The position numbers and the translations under genes were made by a program. The notes under the pieces were generated by a model. That model saw nothing but the letters and a program-made list of their open reading frames with translations, was not told the origin of the DNA and searched no databases. From positions 62,001 to 126,000 of the forward strand of contig JAMDHS010000012.1 of NCBI GenBank assembly GCA_029717555.1: 64,000 nucleotides of DNA, given 5' to 3'. Of this stretch, positions 1 through 14,300 are shown one piece after another; the stretch's first letter is position 1; each line of letters starts with the position of its first letter. This stretch comes from Peribolospora baueri (taxonomy: Eukaryota; Basidiomycota; Peribolosporomycetes; Peribolosporales; Peribolosporaceae).

Positions 1-1145
1 ATCCTCCTCTACCTGTCATGTTTTCTTGCGGAACGTTCACATCACATCCAACCCTTCCCTTCTTTCCTTCCCGCTCGTATCGCGCCACATCACACGAGAG
101 TCTCGTCCGTCGCGATTAGCGAGCGCCAAGGACAAGGACGTCCGATGTGATCCGATAGCGTGACGTGCGTCGTGGGGTTGGGAGTGGGAGCTGCTGGACT
201 GGCGAGCGACTGACGGACGGATGGACGGACATGTCTTTCGTATCACAACCAACCAGCCAACAACCAGCTAGCCAACCAGCCGGCCAGACAGACAAAATAG
301 ACGTGTTCGAATTCAGGGAGGGGGGTTAGGACGAAGAGTGTATTAAGCAGAAGGCGTTGCAGGGTTGTGGGCGTACTCGACTCGAACTCGAACTCGACTC
401 GTAGACAGGGGCGTTAAAGCTACATGCGTGCATGCTAGCGTAAGAGGGCAAGCGGAAAAGGAGGAAGGAAGGAGTCAAACACGGGGCGGGGATAGGCTAG
501 AGGAGGCAAGTGGACGGATGGACGCGAGGGGTGAGAGGGGGGGGTTAGGGGAAGCGGTAAGGTTTGACCGACCGCGACGAGGAGAGCCCCTGAAGTGAAG
601 TGAATGCCCCTGGGGCCTTGAGGCCAGGCCTGCCTGGGATGGGACAAGACTAAAGTGAAGAAAAAAAAAAGAGTAGACGAAAATGGGTTTCGTGATACGT
701 AACTAGGTGACTACGAGTGCGGGCGAAGGGAAGGGACGCGGCCCGATCCAAAGGATCAGGAGGAGACGGGGGGCGTACGGGAAGGAAAGAGCATAGCGGG
801 GAGAAAGGCGGGCACTGGACGAGAGAGAGGACACAAGAGCGGGGGCACAGGGGAACGGCAGCATAGATCGGGGAAAGGATAGGAAGGACGAATGGCACAA
901 GAAGGGGAGGCAGAGCAAATCTCGCGGACGAAAAATGGGCGACGGGCGCGCCCAAGTAAAAAATAAACTGACCGTGCCGGCGCGAGCAGATGGGGTACGG
1001 CGGGGCGGCAGCTCGAAGGGTCAAATCAAAGAAAGGACGCCGCCTCGGGCGCGGGGGGTGAATGAATGACGAATGGGAGCCATTAAAAGACGGGGTCGAA
1101 AAGGGGGGAAATAAAAGATGGGAGAAAAGGGGGTGTGAAACCGGT
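1..1145. other. Gene-free 3' flank of the transcription factor
   Basis: The plus strand is purine-rich, with many GAGGGA-like runs. All open frames here are short and low in complexity, and none resembles a known family. The stretch lies downstream of the minus-strand transcription factor and probably holds its 3' UTR and the left intergenic space. I see no RNA gene. Confidence 0.5.
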
Positions 1146-2211
1146 TCAACACAAGATGGCGTCCAGGCCAGTCTTGGCGACGCTGTCGCCGGGGAGACAC
1201 TTGCTCGAGCTCCTCGGCCTGCCGGTGCCCAGGCTGGACCTCCGGCCGCCCGTGCTGCCGGCGGGCGTAGCGGCGACTCCGGCGGGCGAGACCGAGCAGC
1301 CCGAGCCGCTGCTCGAAGGCAAGGAGCCCCGACGACCGGCAATGGTCACCGCGGCGGCAGCGGCGGCCGCTGTGGCCGCTTCAAAGGTGAGGTCTTGCAG
1401 GCTCGTCCTGCGGCCACTGCTACGAGGGCGTCGGGAGAAGGAAGAGGAAAAGTAGTCGCTCGTGCCGGCGACGCCGCTGACCCAGGTGGCCTTCGTCGGG
1501 AGAGCCGAGCTGGACTGATATCGACCGGGCATGCTAGGTCGGGAGCGTATGGCGGGAGGAGAGGGATTGGAGGGTGTGATCGCGGGCGAAGGGGCCGAGT
1601 GCGAACTCACGGGCCTCGGCAGGGAGGAGGGCGTGAACGGAGGTGAGCAGTCACCGGACCCTCCGCCGGCCCGCCGACGACCCGCGGAGGGCGGCGGCGA
1701 GCTGGTCGCGTCGGAGCCGGAACCCGAGCCAGAGTTGCCGTACTCATCACCGTCTTCCCTCTTGACCCGATCCGCATTCGAGGCATCGACACGACGAGGC
1801 AACCTACGAGGGTCGCCGCCGGTCACTTGACGAAGGGAGGCGTCCCCGTCGCGGTCGAAGGTGCGATCGACGTCCATCTTCTCTTCGTCGTCTTTGCCGC
1901 CGCCGCCGGCCTTGGGGTCCTTGCCTCTCTCCCGCTCGCCTCCCCCACCACCATCGCCCTCCTCCTCCTCTCGTTTCCGCTTCTCGCCCCTGGGAGGCGG
2001 GCGTCCATCGCTGGAGTGGTGCGAGTTGGGGGACCCTCCATGGCCACCACGACGACCCTTTCCGTCGTCGTCCTCGAGCCGACGACCGGCGCCCTCCTCC
2101 TCGATGTCGCTCATGTCGCGAACCTCCCTCTCCGACGCCTTCTCACGCGTCTGCTTTTGCGACGACGACAACGAGTCGCGATCGGCGCTACCGGGAGCGC
2201 TGCTGCGAGCA

Positions 2212-2246
<35 letters not shown>

Positions 2247-5200
2247 CGAAAGCGACGGCGGACGAGGAGCGGGAGCGGCCGGAGGGGGCAGGGGGTGCAG
2301 GAAGACGCCGGAGCTGAAGGTGCCGGAGACGACTCCGCTGGCGGCGCCGGTGAACGTGCGCGACGAAGACTGTTGTTCCGGCGAGCGAGCGAAGGCAGCG
2401 GCGGCCTTGTCATGACCTCCATCCATCCGAGCGGCGTCGTCGTGGGAGCGTCTGAAAGGAGGCAGACGGGGTCTATCAAAGTCCCTGTCGCGGGCGTCGA
2501 CGACTGCGCCGGCGGACCACTCCCTAGAGTGCATCGGCGGCGAGACGGGACGGAAGGATGAGGAGGGCCCGGAGTGGATGCGGGTGTGGAAACGCTCTTC
2601 TTGCGAGGCACCGGGCGACGACTGGAAGGGATGAACGGGACCGGAGAAAGGGTGGGAGGGCGGATAGCCGTACCTTGCGTCGGCAACCCTAGCCGAGTGC
2701 GAATGCTGTCGGGGCGAAGGGGCGGTGTGGGCAGAGGCGTTAGAAGGCGCGGGAGAAGAAAGCGGCGCCACAGGTGGTCCCCCTTGCTGCTGCTGTGGAT
2801 ACGGGCCCTCGACGGAAGACGCCGACGACGCGCCTACGGGCGGCGGCGCGGCGTGCGAAGGACGAGGAGCGGGAGAGGGCCTATCGGTGTGGAAACGCTG
2901 GATGGGAGGAAGGGAGAAGGCGGGTTGCGAAGCCGGCGGCGTCGGGTTCGCGGACACGGGAGGACGGGCATGAGAGGAGGGCACGAGCGAGGTCGTATGC
3001 ATAGGACCGACGTGAGGCGCCGACGGCTCCGGTCTGGCCGGGTGCGACGGACGTGGAGCGCCCGGCTGAGGAGAAGGACCAGGATAGGAGCCATGCTGAT
3101 GCGACGGAGGCGGAGGATAGCCGGGCGAACGCGGGTCAATGGCCGCCGCCGCCGTCGTGGTGGTGGTGGTGGGAGCTGCGGGGGGAGGAGGACCGTTGCG
3201 AGGAGGGACTTGAGAATGCGTCGGAGCGTTTCCGGGAGCGTAGCCCATGAGCTGCTGATAGCGGATGTTGCGGATGTGGGCCAGGTCCGGAGGCTCCCCC
3301 GTCTCGTTGTCTCCGCCTGTCAGACGGACCATCTTGGCGACGACGTAAGCCTTCTCGAGCGTCTCAGGCCGGTACAAGTCGGCGCCAAAACCTCCGCCGA
3401 TGTGCAGCTGGATGCTCCACCAGTCCCACTTGCCGCTACGCTGCCTTAACCTCATGCGCTCTGTGACCCAGACGGTGCCGTTGGCAGGCACCTCGAGGGC
3501 TTGGAAAGGCGATCCAAGGACGGTGCGAGCGGAGGCGGGCACGACCTGGGGACGAATGCCGATGGGCGAGAGGAGGGCGGAAAGAAGAGCGGTGAGCGCC
3601 TGGTCGTCGTCCGGGTGGAGAAGGGAGAAGAGCGAGGTCTCGAGAAGCTCGGTGGGATAGAAACCGAGAAGGGCGAGGGAGGACTGGGAGATGCGAGCGA
3701 GGGAAAGCGTGGTGGACAGGATGATGGTGACCGTCGACGCCGGGTCGGACGGCGTCGCAGGCCGATGCCTCGTGACGGGCCCGGTGGGAGGGAGAGGGGC
3801 AGAAGACGCCTGTCCTTGGGCATGCGCTTGCACCTGATCAGCGGGAGGCGGAAGATCGCCGGGGCCTTGCGGATGGACGGGTGTCAGCGGCCTTTCGGAT
3901 GGTGGCAGACCCGAGCCGCCACTGAAAGATCTGACCGGCGGACGGACAGGGTCCTGTTCGACCGGGTTGTATACGACGGCGGCGGCCGAGATGCTGCGAC
4001 TGTGTGGCTGCATGGGCTCGCCCCTCGGTCCATCCCATCCTGATCCTGGAACGGACATCTGTTGGGATGACGTCCTGGCTGCCACCGTTTCCCGCGCATG
4101 ATGTGGTCTCTGAAGGGGTGGAGAATAAAAGTCGGCGAACTCGGTGCGCTGGTCGGCGGGATGGACGGGGTACGTTCCCGCGGGGCCCATCATGGGTGGC
4201 GGTGTGTCGGAGTGGGAAAAGCCGTTATAGGAGGGCATGTGAGGCGCCTGAGGCGGCATATTTGCCGTGGCGAGAGGGACTGTGGCGGCGTTGAAAGCTC
4301 CGGCGGCGGCCTCCTTGTCCTTGAGTCTCGGTCGACCTCGCTTCTTGTGCTAAAAAGCGCGAAACGAACAGAGACGACGACGACAGCGACAACGACGACG
4401 TTCGAATGAGCGGCCACATCCTCGATCCCTGTCGGGCGCAAAAGTCGGATGGGAAGAAGGATACGTACCTGAACGTCATAGCAAGTCGCGCTCTTGCCGA
4501 GGTTGACGCAACGATGGCAAGGGCGAGACACTGTCGGCGGTCGGCGGGACGCACGGAGAACGATGAACGACGAACAGGTCAGCGGAGCCAAAGCCTTCCC
4601 AACGTCCCCGGCGCTCCCCGACCAAATAGAAATAAAACAAAAAGAGCAAGGGACGATGGGTTACGACTTGAGATGTCAGACATGAGCAACTCACCATCGC
4701 AGGCCAGGTGGGCCTTCTTACAATTCAAACACGCGCTCGGGACGTGGCTCTTTGCCGTCTTGCGGGGCGGGCCGCCAAGCATGCGCGTCGTGGCGTCGGC
4801 GGAGACGGAAGAGGCGATCGAAGCGCTGGCGCTGCCACCACCACCGCTGCCACTACCACCACCGCTGCCGTGGACGACGAGGGCGTCGTCGGCGACAGGA
4901 GGACGATGGTGCGGGAGCGGGTGCGGCTGGGCGGGCGCCATCATGCCCGGTGGAGCAGGGGCTCTTGGCGGGAGGACAGCTGGGGGACCTCTGTCAGCGA
5001 TACCCGTCGGCAGCGGCGGCTGACCGGGGGCACGCGAGTGCGAAGGCGGCGGGTATGGAGCAGAAGCGGGGTAGAGCCCGTCTGCGGCGGCAGCAGCCCT
5101 GAAAAAGGCTTCGTGCGGGGGGCGAGAAGAAGAGGAAGGAGGAACTCCGTCGGCCATGACGGGCGTCGCGGGAGCGGAGATGACCGAGGGCGAGCGCGTG

Positions 5201-5913
5201 TCGCCGGCGCGCGAAGCCGGTCCGGACGTGTTGGCGGAAGAGGAGCCGGCGCTTGCATCGCCCTCGGCGACGGTCGTGACAGCGCCGTTGACGTTCCCAT
5301 CCGCCGTCGCGCCTGACGGGGGATGATAAGCGTAAGGGTTGGGCTTGCCAGCGTGAGCGGGGAACCTAGGCGAGAGGTGGTCGCGGCGGAAGGAGGAGGA
5401 GGGCGGGGGCCGAGGGATGGCGGAGGGGTAATACGGCGGGGGGGGCGGGCTCTCTGGGGCGCCGACGAGGGGCTGCTGCTGCTGTGGTGGGGGCGGATGT
5501 GCGGTTGGAGAGAAGGACTCGGGTAGGTAGGAGGCGCGATGGTGGAGTGCAGGAGAGGGGTCGTGGGGCGCTTGGTTGGGGTACGGGTGGTAAGCAGCAG
5601 AGGGGGGTCGATGGGGGTCGGCGTAGTCGTACTGCTGCTGTTGCGGGTGGCCATGCGGCGGCGGCTGGGGAGGGTGATGGTGAGGGTGAGTGTAAGGGTG
5701 GTGAGGATAAGGGGCGGAATGGCGTTCGTAAGGATGAGGGGCGTCGGCGTCGTATCGGACGACGCGTGGCGGCGACGGGCGGCGGGAGTGGCGGTCGTGC
5801 GACGACGGATGGGCCGAGCTCGAGCTCCCGGGACCGGGACCGGGGCCGTGGTCAGGCCTAGGAACGCGAACGTCGTCCCTGACCGACGGTGGGTGTTCGC
5901 GAAGGTGGCGCAT
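1146..5913 (-). CDS. Zn2Cys6 transcription factor with PAS-like domain
   Basis: Likely sequence-specific nuclear regulator. Exons: complement(1146..4349, 4469..4530, 4695..5913), about 1494 aa. Splicing rebuilds a full Zn2Cys6 cluster around residues 395-424 with spacing C-x2-C-x6-C-x5-C-x2-C-x8-C. The cluster is split by two introns and followed by the basic HKKRGRPRLKDK linker seen in a PAS-containing basidiomycete group of these factors. A PAS-like region follows at about residues 630-770. The rest is rich in Pro, Ser, Gln and acidic or basic runs, including a poly-Ser tract. The cluster is unusually far from the N-terminus, behind some 390 low-complexity residues, so the true start could be one of the later in-frame ATGs. 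The target pathway is unknown. Recognition of the cluster is firm; the N-terminus is less so. Confidence 0.8.
2214..2246 (+). repeat. GAC microsatellite coding for poly-Ser
   Basis: An almost perfect run of GAC triplets inside the last exon of the transcription factor. Read on the minus strand it encodes a serine homopolymer of about ten residues. Such coding triplet runs are prone to length change. Confidence 0.9.
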
Positions 5914-7060
5914 GGTCTGTTCTCAAGTCCTTTTCCTCGCCCTCGCCCTCGACCTTGTCCTTGTCCTGATCTTGACGTCGTCGTCCTGTCCTGGACCTCG
6001 ACGTCGTGCTCGCCGTGCGCTCGCTCGCGGTCTGTCCTGTCCTGTCCGTCTCTTGCGACAAGGGGCGCCGGCGCCGACGAAAGGGGAGGAAAGAAGCGGC
6101 GTGACGACGGCGACAAGAGGGGGGCGTGCGGAGAAAAGCGAGGCGCGGCGATGGATGGGTCGGCTGGACTGGGCTGGACGGGGTGCAGGGAGGATGGCGG
6201 CGGGAAAGGGAAAAGAAGGGAATCGGGGGATGGGATGGTGGGAGGGGAGGAGGCCGGGGCGGTGCGCGCGAGGGGGCGACGGCGACGGGGGGGTTGATTA
6301 AATGGCGGAGGGAGGAGGGCGGCGGATATAGGAGGAAGGCGCGGGCGGGGAGGGCGGAGGAGGATGGTCAGGAAAGGGATGGTCGGGGATGAGATGGGAT
6401 GGGCGAGAGGAGAAAATGAGGTGGGTGGGTGGGTAGAGTGAGTGGGCTCGAGGGAGGGCCAAGAAAAGAGAGGCAAGCAAGGTCGGATGATAGGAGCACG
6501 CGTCGAGTCGAGTCCAACGACAGACGACAATCCAACCGACAGACCGACAGACGACGAGCAGACGACGACGGATCGAGCCGAGCCGAGTCGAGTCGGAAGC
6601 AAGGGCGGGAGAAAGGGCGGAAAGGGCGGGGTGGCGATGATGAAGGTGGGACCAAGGGTGTGGGTGGACCTGACCTGGTCGACGACGACCCGTGTCCAAT
6701 TGTCCAACCGGCAGACGGAAGGGAAGAGAGGGGAAAAAAAGAAGAGGAAAGAGGAAGACGGACGGAGAGATGGAGGCAAAGGTGGTGCGATGCGGGTGTA
6801 TGTATGGTCGCGCGTGTGTGTGCGCGGAATGGGGGAGGGAAAACGGCGGTCGGTCGGGCGGTGTACGTGAACTATGAAAGAGTAGGCTTTGGGACTAGAG
6901 TAGGAAGAAAAGGCAGGCAGGAGCGAAAGGGAAAGCGCCGACGCGAGGGGGCGGCGGAGGGTGGTGGAGGGAGAGAAAGTAAAAGCGACGGCGGCGGGGG
7001 AGGGAGGTGTGGGAGAAGTGCAAGTGGATGCGATGCGAGTGGGAGATGAAGGAGATTGAG

Positions 7061-7253
7061 CGGACAGGGACAGGGACAGGGACAGGGGCGAGGCAAGACA
7101 AGACAGGCAGCCAGGCAAATCAAGTCAAGCCAAGGAAAGACAAGACAAGACAAGACGGACGAAACGAGACTAGACAGAACCGCCGCCCACCGCCCATGCC
7201 GCGCTTGTCGAGGAGCCCTCGGCGACGGCAACGGGCAACGGGCAACGGGCAAC
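7061..7253 (+). repeat. Cluster of short tandem repeats
   Basis: Three different simple repeats lie within 200 bases: GGGACA units at 7061-7087, AAGAC units at 7138-7158, and ACGGGCA units at 7225-7253. They lie upstream of the transcription factor, on its 5' side. Confidence 0.8.
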
Positions 7254-9169
7254 GGCACGGCGGCGCGACGGGTACAGACAGACAGACAGCCAATGCAAGC
7301 GAGCCAAAAGCGCTGGTCAGATGGCTCTGCTCCTCTCTGCTCTCGCTTGCGATCGGGTCGAATATCGCGTCGATCGACTGGGGCCGTGGTGGAGAGAGAC
7401 AGACAGTAAGCGAAGCGAAGGCGTGACGTGACGGCGCACGGCGGAGCGGAGCAGAGCGGAGCGCCCAACCGTTCGTTCCTTTTCTCTTCCCGCTCCCGCT
7501 CGCCGCATTCCTGCAGCGATCTAACTAAATTTCTCCTCGGGACACGGGCGACGGGAGCAGAGACAGACACAGGACGAACGGGGACAAGGCAAACCGAGGA
7601 GCCGAGGCGGCCGAAAGCGGGTAGGCGGGCGGGCCGGGGAAGGAGGGAGATCGATGTGCGTTATGTGGGTGCGAGCTATAATTTGGCGATCGAAGCGAGC
7701 GGCGGGTCCATGCATGCCATGTCTTTGACTTGGACGGCACATCACTCCGCTCGCCTCGCCGCACCACCACAAGCACAAGCACCACTCCCGCCAGTCTCGC
7801 ATCGCGTTTCGGGGCGCAGCGCACAGCACAGGGAAAATCGATCCGAGACGAGACGGGTCAGGGCTCGCATCGGCCACACAGCCTTATCTGTCTGCGCCGC
7901 CAGTCAGTCAGTCACATCGGGTCGCTCGCTGCTGGGGCGGGGAGGCGGAGATTAGAGGGAGCGGATGCGCACGCACACACGCACACACGCACGCACGCAT
8001 GTCCGCCGGGGACCGGTGGACGGTGGGAAAGTTCGGGCGGAGGAACGGACAGATTGTGGGAAGGAGGGAGGGACGACGACGACGATGACAGTCCCCTCGT
8101 GGTGAGGGCGGAGAAGCAACGAGAGAGTGTCGACACACTCTGCCCTCGTCTACGTCTGTGTCTGCGCTGGGCTGCGCGCCCTGTTCTGTTCCCTTTTCGA
8201 GCCCACCCTGGCCATGTCATGGCCTCGCTCGCGGTGGATAAATAAACCGTCGGCGTGGGTGTGGCGTCGCGTGGCGTTGCGGTTTTTTTCTTCCTTTTCT
8301 CTTCTTTATTATTATCTCGGCTCGGAGGGAGGGACGGACGGGTGAAAACGGAGGAAACGAACCAAAGATGGAAAGGCGTCGGCTGGCCGGCGTAGAGGGG
8401 GAAAACAAGGAAGGCGGAGAGCGGCGAGAAAGGGCAAGAGAAAGCGAAAACGACAAAACGGATAAGGAGTGCCGGAGCGGGAAGTAAGCAGGTGCAATAA
8501 AAGGCGGGCCCTCTGCTCCCGCTTAGCGCTTAGCGTCGGCTCGGCAGCAATCACACGGCGAAACCCAGCCGACCGGTTCGTTGCCGCCTGATAAACTCCT
8601 AAACTCTGGCCGGCCGGAGGGGAAGCCACGCGGCGCCGTCCCGTCCCGCGACCGGTGGCTCCACGACGACGCGAACGTTGTCGTCGTAGCGTAGCGCCCC
8701 CTTGGCTGCATCCCGCCCAACGTCCACCCGCTCGCCCGTCACAAGTCAGTGAACCTCCGCTCGTCCGTTCCCCCCTTTCCCCTCCCCGTGTGGGAGCGAG
8801 CACGTCATCGACCGACCACAGCACGGTACGGTACGTTACGTTAGGTTACCGCATATCACCTCCTCATCTCGACCGACCGACCCTTCCCAGCATTTCGCAT
8901 CGGACTGCACTGCATATGCAGGCAAAAAAAAAACAAAAAAAAACAAAAAACAAACCATCGACGAGCGACGAGCGACAAGCGGACCGGACGCGAGACGCAA
9001 CGCGTTTCCTCCTTTGCTCCGAGCGCGCAGGCGGCGGACAGAGATGAAAAACGGGGTGGGACGGGGCGACGAGCGAACGAGTGAACGCCGCATACATGGA
9101 GGTCGGCCGGTCGGCCATGAATGGGACGAGTGATCAGATCAGGTCAGTCGATCCATCCCTGTCCTTCCT

Positions 9170-9199
9170 TGCCGTCGTCGTCGTTGTCGTCGTCGTCGT
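9170..9199 (+). repeat. GTC microsatellite
   Basis: A near-perfect GTC triplet run of about ten units in the gene-free block. It is not inside any supported coding frame. Confidence 0.8.
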
Positions 9200-11302
9200 A
9201 TCGGGATCATTCGTCACGCGACACGGCGAAGCGAGCGACAAAAAAAAAGAAAGGATTCTTGTCCCCGGCCAGCGTGCGACCGGTTCGGTTGAATAGAATA
9301 CAGGAAACTACGGGACGACCGGAACGACGGGGGCGGTCGACGCTTCCTTCCGGTCGTCCGTCGGGACCCTTGCCTGAGACATGTGGCGCCACGACAGCGG
9401 CGGCACCGACCGAGGGCGTCCGTCATCCTCCGTCCGATCCAAGCCCGTCCAAGCACCAAGCGAAAAACGCGCCTTCCTTCCGCCTCTGCATTTCCGACTC
9501 GAGGGAATTTTCTCGTCGTCTTCACGGCACCACACACGGTTCCGACGAAGAAAGCGTCCGCCGATGGACCCTCGCGGCGGTGGGAGCGAGCGAGCCACGC
9601 GCTTCTTCCGCCGTTCGCGCCACGGCACTGCTCGCTGGACGGGGAGGAGCGTTCGTCGTCTCTGTCGTGGCCGGCCCATCATCGCTCCACCGCGTTTTCT
9701 CGTCCCTTCAAACGGCTGTCATGCCGTGTCGTTCGTTCGTGCGTTCGTCGTGCACCCCATCGGTGCTGTCCCATGCAGAACATACATTTGCGCGTATCCT
9801 CGCTGCCTCCGTGTCGCCCGTTTTGTGCGCGGACGGAGGGCCGTCGTCGCCAATTCGCCTTCAAAGTGACGTTTGAGATTCCCAGGTTTCGCTTGCCTGT
9901 CGTGTATGTGCGCATACGTACATGGTGCGCGCTCGTTCGCCTCGTATGGATGGCATAGCATGGCCTGGCCGTCATCAGTTGGGTACACGTACGACAGCGC
10001 CGCGGGTGGGAAGTGGGGAGAGATGGAAAGGATCGGGATCTCCTCCTTGGCCACCATCTTAACCATACCACTAGTGGTCAGATGGCAGATCGTTCGCCTT
10101 GACGCTCGGCGACGCGGCCGCGGCTGGGAGACGGAGCGGCAGCAGGGCTTGACAGGGATGGTGCGTGTGGAGAATCCTCGATTTGCTTTCGCAAATCGTC
10201 GCTTCGCACGCCCTTCGATCTTGGACAGCACCTCGCTCGTCTCGCCGCGTCGACAGGGCACCTCGAAGCGATCTCTGATCTGCCGCCTCCTTCGTCCGAC
10301 GATCTTCCACGCCGGGCACGCCGGGCACCTTTGTCAGCGACGGGACACGCCCACTTCATCAGGTCGGCCGGCCCCTTTCGTTCTCGGAACGGAGCGGGGG
10401 GAGGGGCGGAAATGAATCGACACCGTGCCCCCCATCTCATGCCGACGACCGCGTCACGTCCGGAGAACCTTGTCGCCCCTGGAGATTTCATGTCACTTCA
10501 ACCCTGGTTTGTCCAACCCGCCGCCCGAAGCGAGCCGTCGTTCCATTGCGTCGATACTTTGCGTCGGACTTTTAAAAAGTCTTATCATGATTTGATCGGC
10601 CGCCAACGTTGCTTCGAGCGGCTGGCTCCCTGAATTCGCGTGGAGCCGAGACTCTCCTTGGTTACACCACGCTGCGCACTCGTTCGTTATTTCCCCGACC
10701 GGGACGCTATGACGAATACGACTGGTAGTTTAAACGAACCAATGAGATTCGTGCGCATAACCTCGGCTAGTTTGTGACGTGAGAGCGCCTGAGAACGAAC
10801 GAGGACTAGCTACTTACCCACCCGGCGGCGAGGCGGTGCGCGAACGAAGGGGACGCCTAGTTATGAGCGCGGAAGATGTATAACGCCGGCGACGTCGACC
10901 TGGCCAGAGCGTTGTGAGACAGCCGTCCGTCCACCCGCCTCTCTCTGTCTCTGTCTCTCTCTCTCTTTGTCGAGCCATAAGGACGTCCCCATACGCTCGC
11001 TGCCACTGACCGGCCCGTCTTCTGCGCTGCGTTGCTCGTGTTGTATTGCGTTACATAATGTTGCGCAGCCGACACGGCCTCGCCTCGCGCGGCGAGGATC
11101 GCGTTTCCCCAACAAGTAAGCAAGACAAGTACTCGCCAAGGTCGGGGTCGGAGAAACGAGATGAGCACACAGGGTTGGGCGGCACGTCGGGATTGAGCAA
11201 ACACGCGGTGTCGGAGCCAGCGGCCGTTGACGTTGAATCGCGAGCACGCTGTCGAACCTAAGCGTGGAGAGCCCGTTGGGCCTGAATCTGTTCATAGTTT
11301 GG

Positions 11303-11353
11303 GTCAGTCAGTCAGTCAGTCAGTCAGTCAGTCAGTCAGTCAGTCAGTCAGTC
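11303..11353 (+). repeat. GTCA tetranucleotide microsatellite
   Basis: About twelve and a half perfect copies of GTCA, followed by a decayed GTCG/GTTG continuation to about 11375. The unit length is not a multiple of three, so the open Ser-Val-Gln frames that cross it are by-products of the repeat. Confidence 0.95.
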
Positions 11354-14300
11354 GATCGGTCGGTTGGTCGGTCGGACGATCCGCATCGCCTTGCGCCTCT
11401 CGCTGCACGCCGCGATTGCTCTCAGCTCGTCATCGTCGTCGTTGCCGTTTCGAGCACCGGCGGTGACGGCCCACGGACGGGGTTGTTGTGCGTGTCAAAT
11501 GTCCGATCGACGACGGGCCATTTGCGGACCTGAGCCTCCGCTCTGGCGTGGGAAGGACCGCGAGCGTGGAAGGCCGAGGCGGGCGGTGGCCACGCCCGGA
11601 CCCTCCAACGTTCGCCGGTACATTGAACCTACTGTGCTTACAAGACAAAGCGCCCGAGTCGCATTTGCGATCTCCTCGCCTCGGCTCGTCCAAGCCATCG
11701 AATACAGGTCGGATGAACCAGCGTCGCTCTTGTCGACCCACCACCAGTCTGTCGTCCTCCCTAGGACACCACCCGTTGCACAACCTTCGTCCGCCGTCCA
11801 AATCATCCGCACCGCATAAAGTTAAGGGACGTCCCAGACAATAGCGGTAGCGGCACCGAGCTCGCTGGCTTGGTTACTCCACCCCTCTTCCGTCCTGGCG
11901 CGAGCGGCATTGGGGCCACGAGTGTCGTGGACACTCGAGTCCATCGTACTCGAGTGCTACGCCATGATTTCTAATGCACCCGCGCGCGTCCCATCTCTCC
12001 TTTCACAACCGCATCTCCCTATTCGCAGACCAAGGCGGAGGGAGGAACATGCGCCACTTCTTTCATAATTTGACTCTCGGCCCAACTCGGGGCCGTCGCC
12101 GGTGTGGAGGCTCGCAAGGTATAGACGTCGTCTTCTTTGCGGCCGCGGAGAACGTGAATTTGCGCTGCCCAGAGTGTCACTGGTCAGGGAGGGCAAGGCA
12201 GGAAAGAGAAGAGAGAGGATTCGACGTTGACTAGCACAGGGCCTCGGGCTATAAAGCTATAGAGCCAAGCCTAGCGGTGCGCCTTCATCATCCGTACTGG
12301 CTGCGGAAATGTCGAGTCGCGACGTCCGAGACTGCTCGGCGTGCGTTCCGCCGAGTCAGTGGCGGGCATGGGACGTAACGTTGGCGAGTAGGACGGGTAA
12401 GTACTCGGATCGGAATGGCCTCCATGAAGGGGACCAGTATCCACCAAATCACAGCGCCCATGGTTTCTGGACGTAGCTAGATCCTGAGGGACGCCACCGC
12501 GGTGGAAGGCAGGAACGGACTTCGGAAGTAAAACGACCGAAAACGGGCCTGTCCAAGGGTAAAGAGGAAACAGTTAGAAGCCGTAAGGTGCGCGAGCCTC
12601 CGTCCGACCCAGACGACGACGCACCGCTCAAGCGCTCTCAAAAAATTGGCCGGCGACGATCGAGGCTGTGGGAACAACGGAGAAAGTGTGAGAAGAGGGA
12701 AGAAGAAGCCGTCAAGCTTGCTGCTAAAATGCGACATAGTCATCAGCGAGAGAAAACTGGAGGAACGAAATGAGTGAGATGAGCATGGCCTCGAGAAACG
12801 ACGTTTAAAACAGCATTTACAAGTTGAAGATAAGAAAAGGTCACCGTGAGCGACTGTCGTCGGTTTTCTGCCGCTCCTGGCCGCCTTGACATTTTATTGT
12901 CGTTCGCACCCGATCTCCTTCTTGTGAGCAGCTTTGGAGCTCACGCTTCAAACTTTGAAAAAAGACGGGCCGGAAGGTGGTGTGGAGAGTTTGTGGGTCA
13001 TCGCTCACGACCCGGAGAATCTTTTCATCCGACCTGAGCGGGAGGGTAAAGAAAGGACCTTGTCATATGCACGGGTGAGATGGGCGCGGCCGGCCCGGTT
13101 GGCTGTTGAGAGCTCATGCTTGTTGCGGGTGCGTACAGCGCCTTTGGGTTGAGTGTCGCGTTCGGAAGCGCGATGCAGTGCGCAAAGGTCATTTGGGTCT
13201 GCGAAACGAGATGGACGGCGAAACGCCTCAGCCTGGAACGGAGTGTACACATGCTCCTTCGATCCCTTAGGCCGTGGGTCAGTCACCCCCCGTGGATCCT
13301 GACAATTAAATCTCGGACAAAACGTCGATTTGGAGGCTCAATCCGCGAGCATATCCATCGTCGCTTAATCGGACTCCTTTTCCGAACCTCTGTTGTGCCA
13401 ATCATCAGAATCACCGTTTTACGGTGTAGCGACGAACGGTGCCAAAGGGAGGTGCCGGCGCAACTCAGCTAGGGCGTCCTAAACTCTGTCGTTTATTATC
13501 ACACGGATGAAGACGAAGTTAGCCACGTCCATATTACCTGGCGGATCACCTTGGGCGGCGGCGATTCGTCGACCAGATGAACTGTGGAACGGCTTCGGGT
13601 CTTTAATTTAAGCGCGGCCGTCACCGAGACTGGCAGCTCTGTGCCCGAGTGGGGTCTCCGAAAAGCCGACGCAGTAAGACGTAATCTAGGCTCCATGCTC
13701 CCGGTGGTGCGTTTGGAAAGGCCGGGACGGGTCGCGTGTTCGTTCGATTCGTCCTTTTGTTCTTTCTCTCTGTCTGTCTTGTGGCTGCGGTCGAACGCGT
13801 TTCCGCTCGCGCAAGCAGGATCGTTGTTTCCCTGCACCCTTGCACCCGACTGGCCATACACTGACTTTCGGAAAGCAAATTCTGGTATGAGCTGGCCGGT
13901 GGTAGATCTGTCAGGCGGACGGGAAGTCACTTGGTCTCAGGTGAGCACGGAACGCGCTCTCACGAAAGGAAAGCTCCGGAGCCGTCAGCGGGCGAGACAG
14001 ACAACCTAACACTAGCTTACTTACACATGTTGCACGGTGGGGATGTGAGCTAGGGACGACCTCGTAGAAGTTAACTAGGATGGGCTCTAACGTTCTCTTA
14101 TGGAACCTCTGCCTTGTATGCCCGACAGCTCCGTTGGCTGAGCTGCCCGATCTGCTAAGTGTCACTATCTGCCCGACACCCTCCCTCGTTTCAGGCTTGT
14201 CGATAATCAAGTGCGCGCCCCAACTACAGCTCCATCGTTGCATTTGCATTCCTCCTTTCTTTGTCCATTGCCTGCTTGAAGCTTCAGCAGGATATGCTTC

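Noticed and set aside
4941-7118. Minus-strand open frame of 725 codons upstream of and overlapping the transcription factor
   Set aside because: Ser/Pro/Arg/Thr-only composition. It overlaps the first exon of the transcription factor in another frame, and nothing in it is conserved-looking.
11227-11533. Open frames with repeating Ser-Val-Ser-Gln
   Set aside because: Produced entirely by the GTCA microsatellite, in more than one frame.
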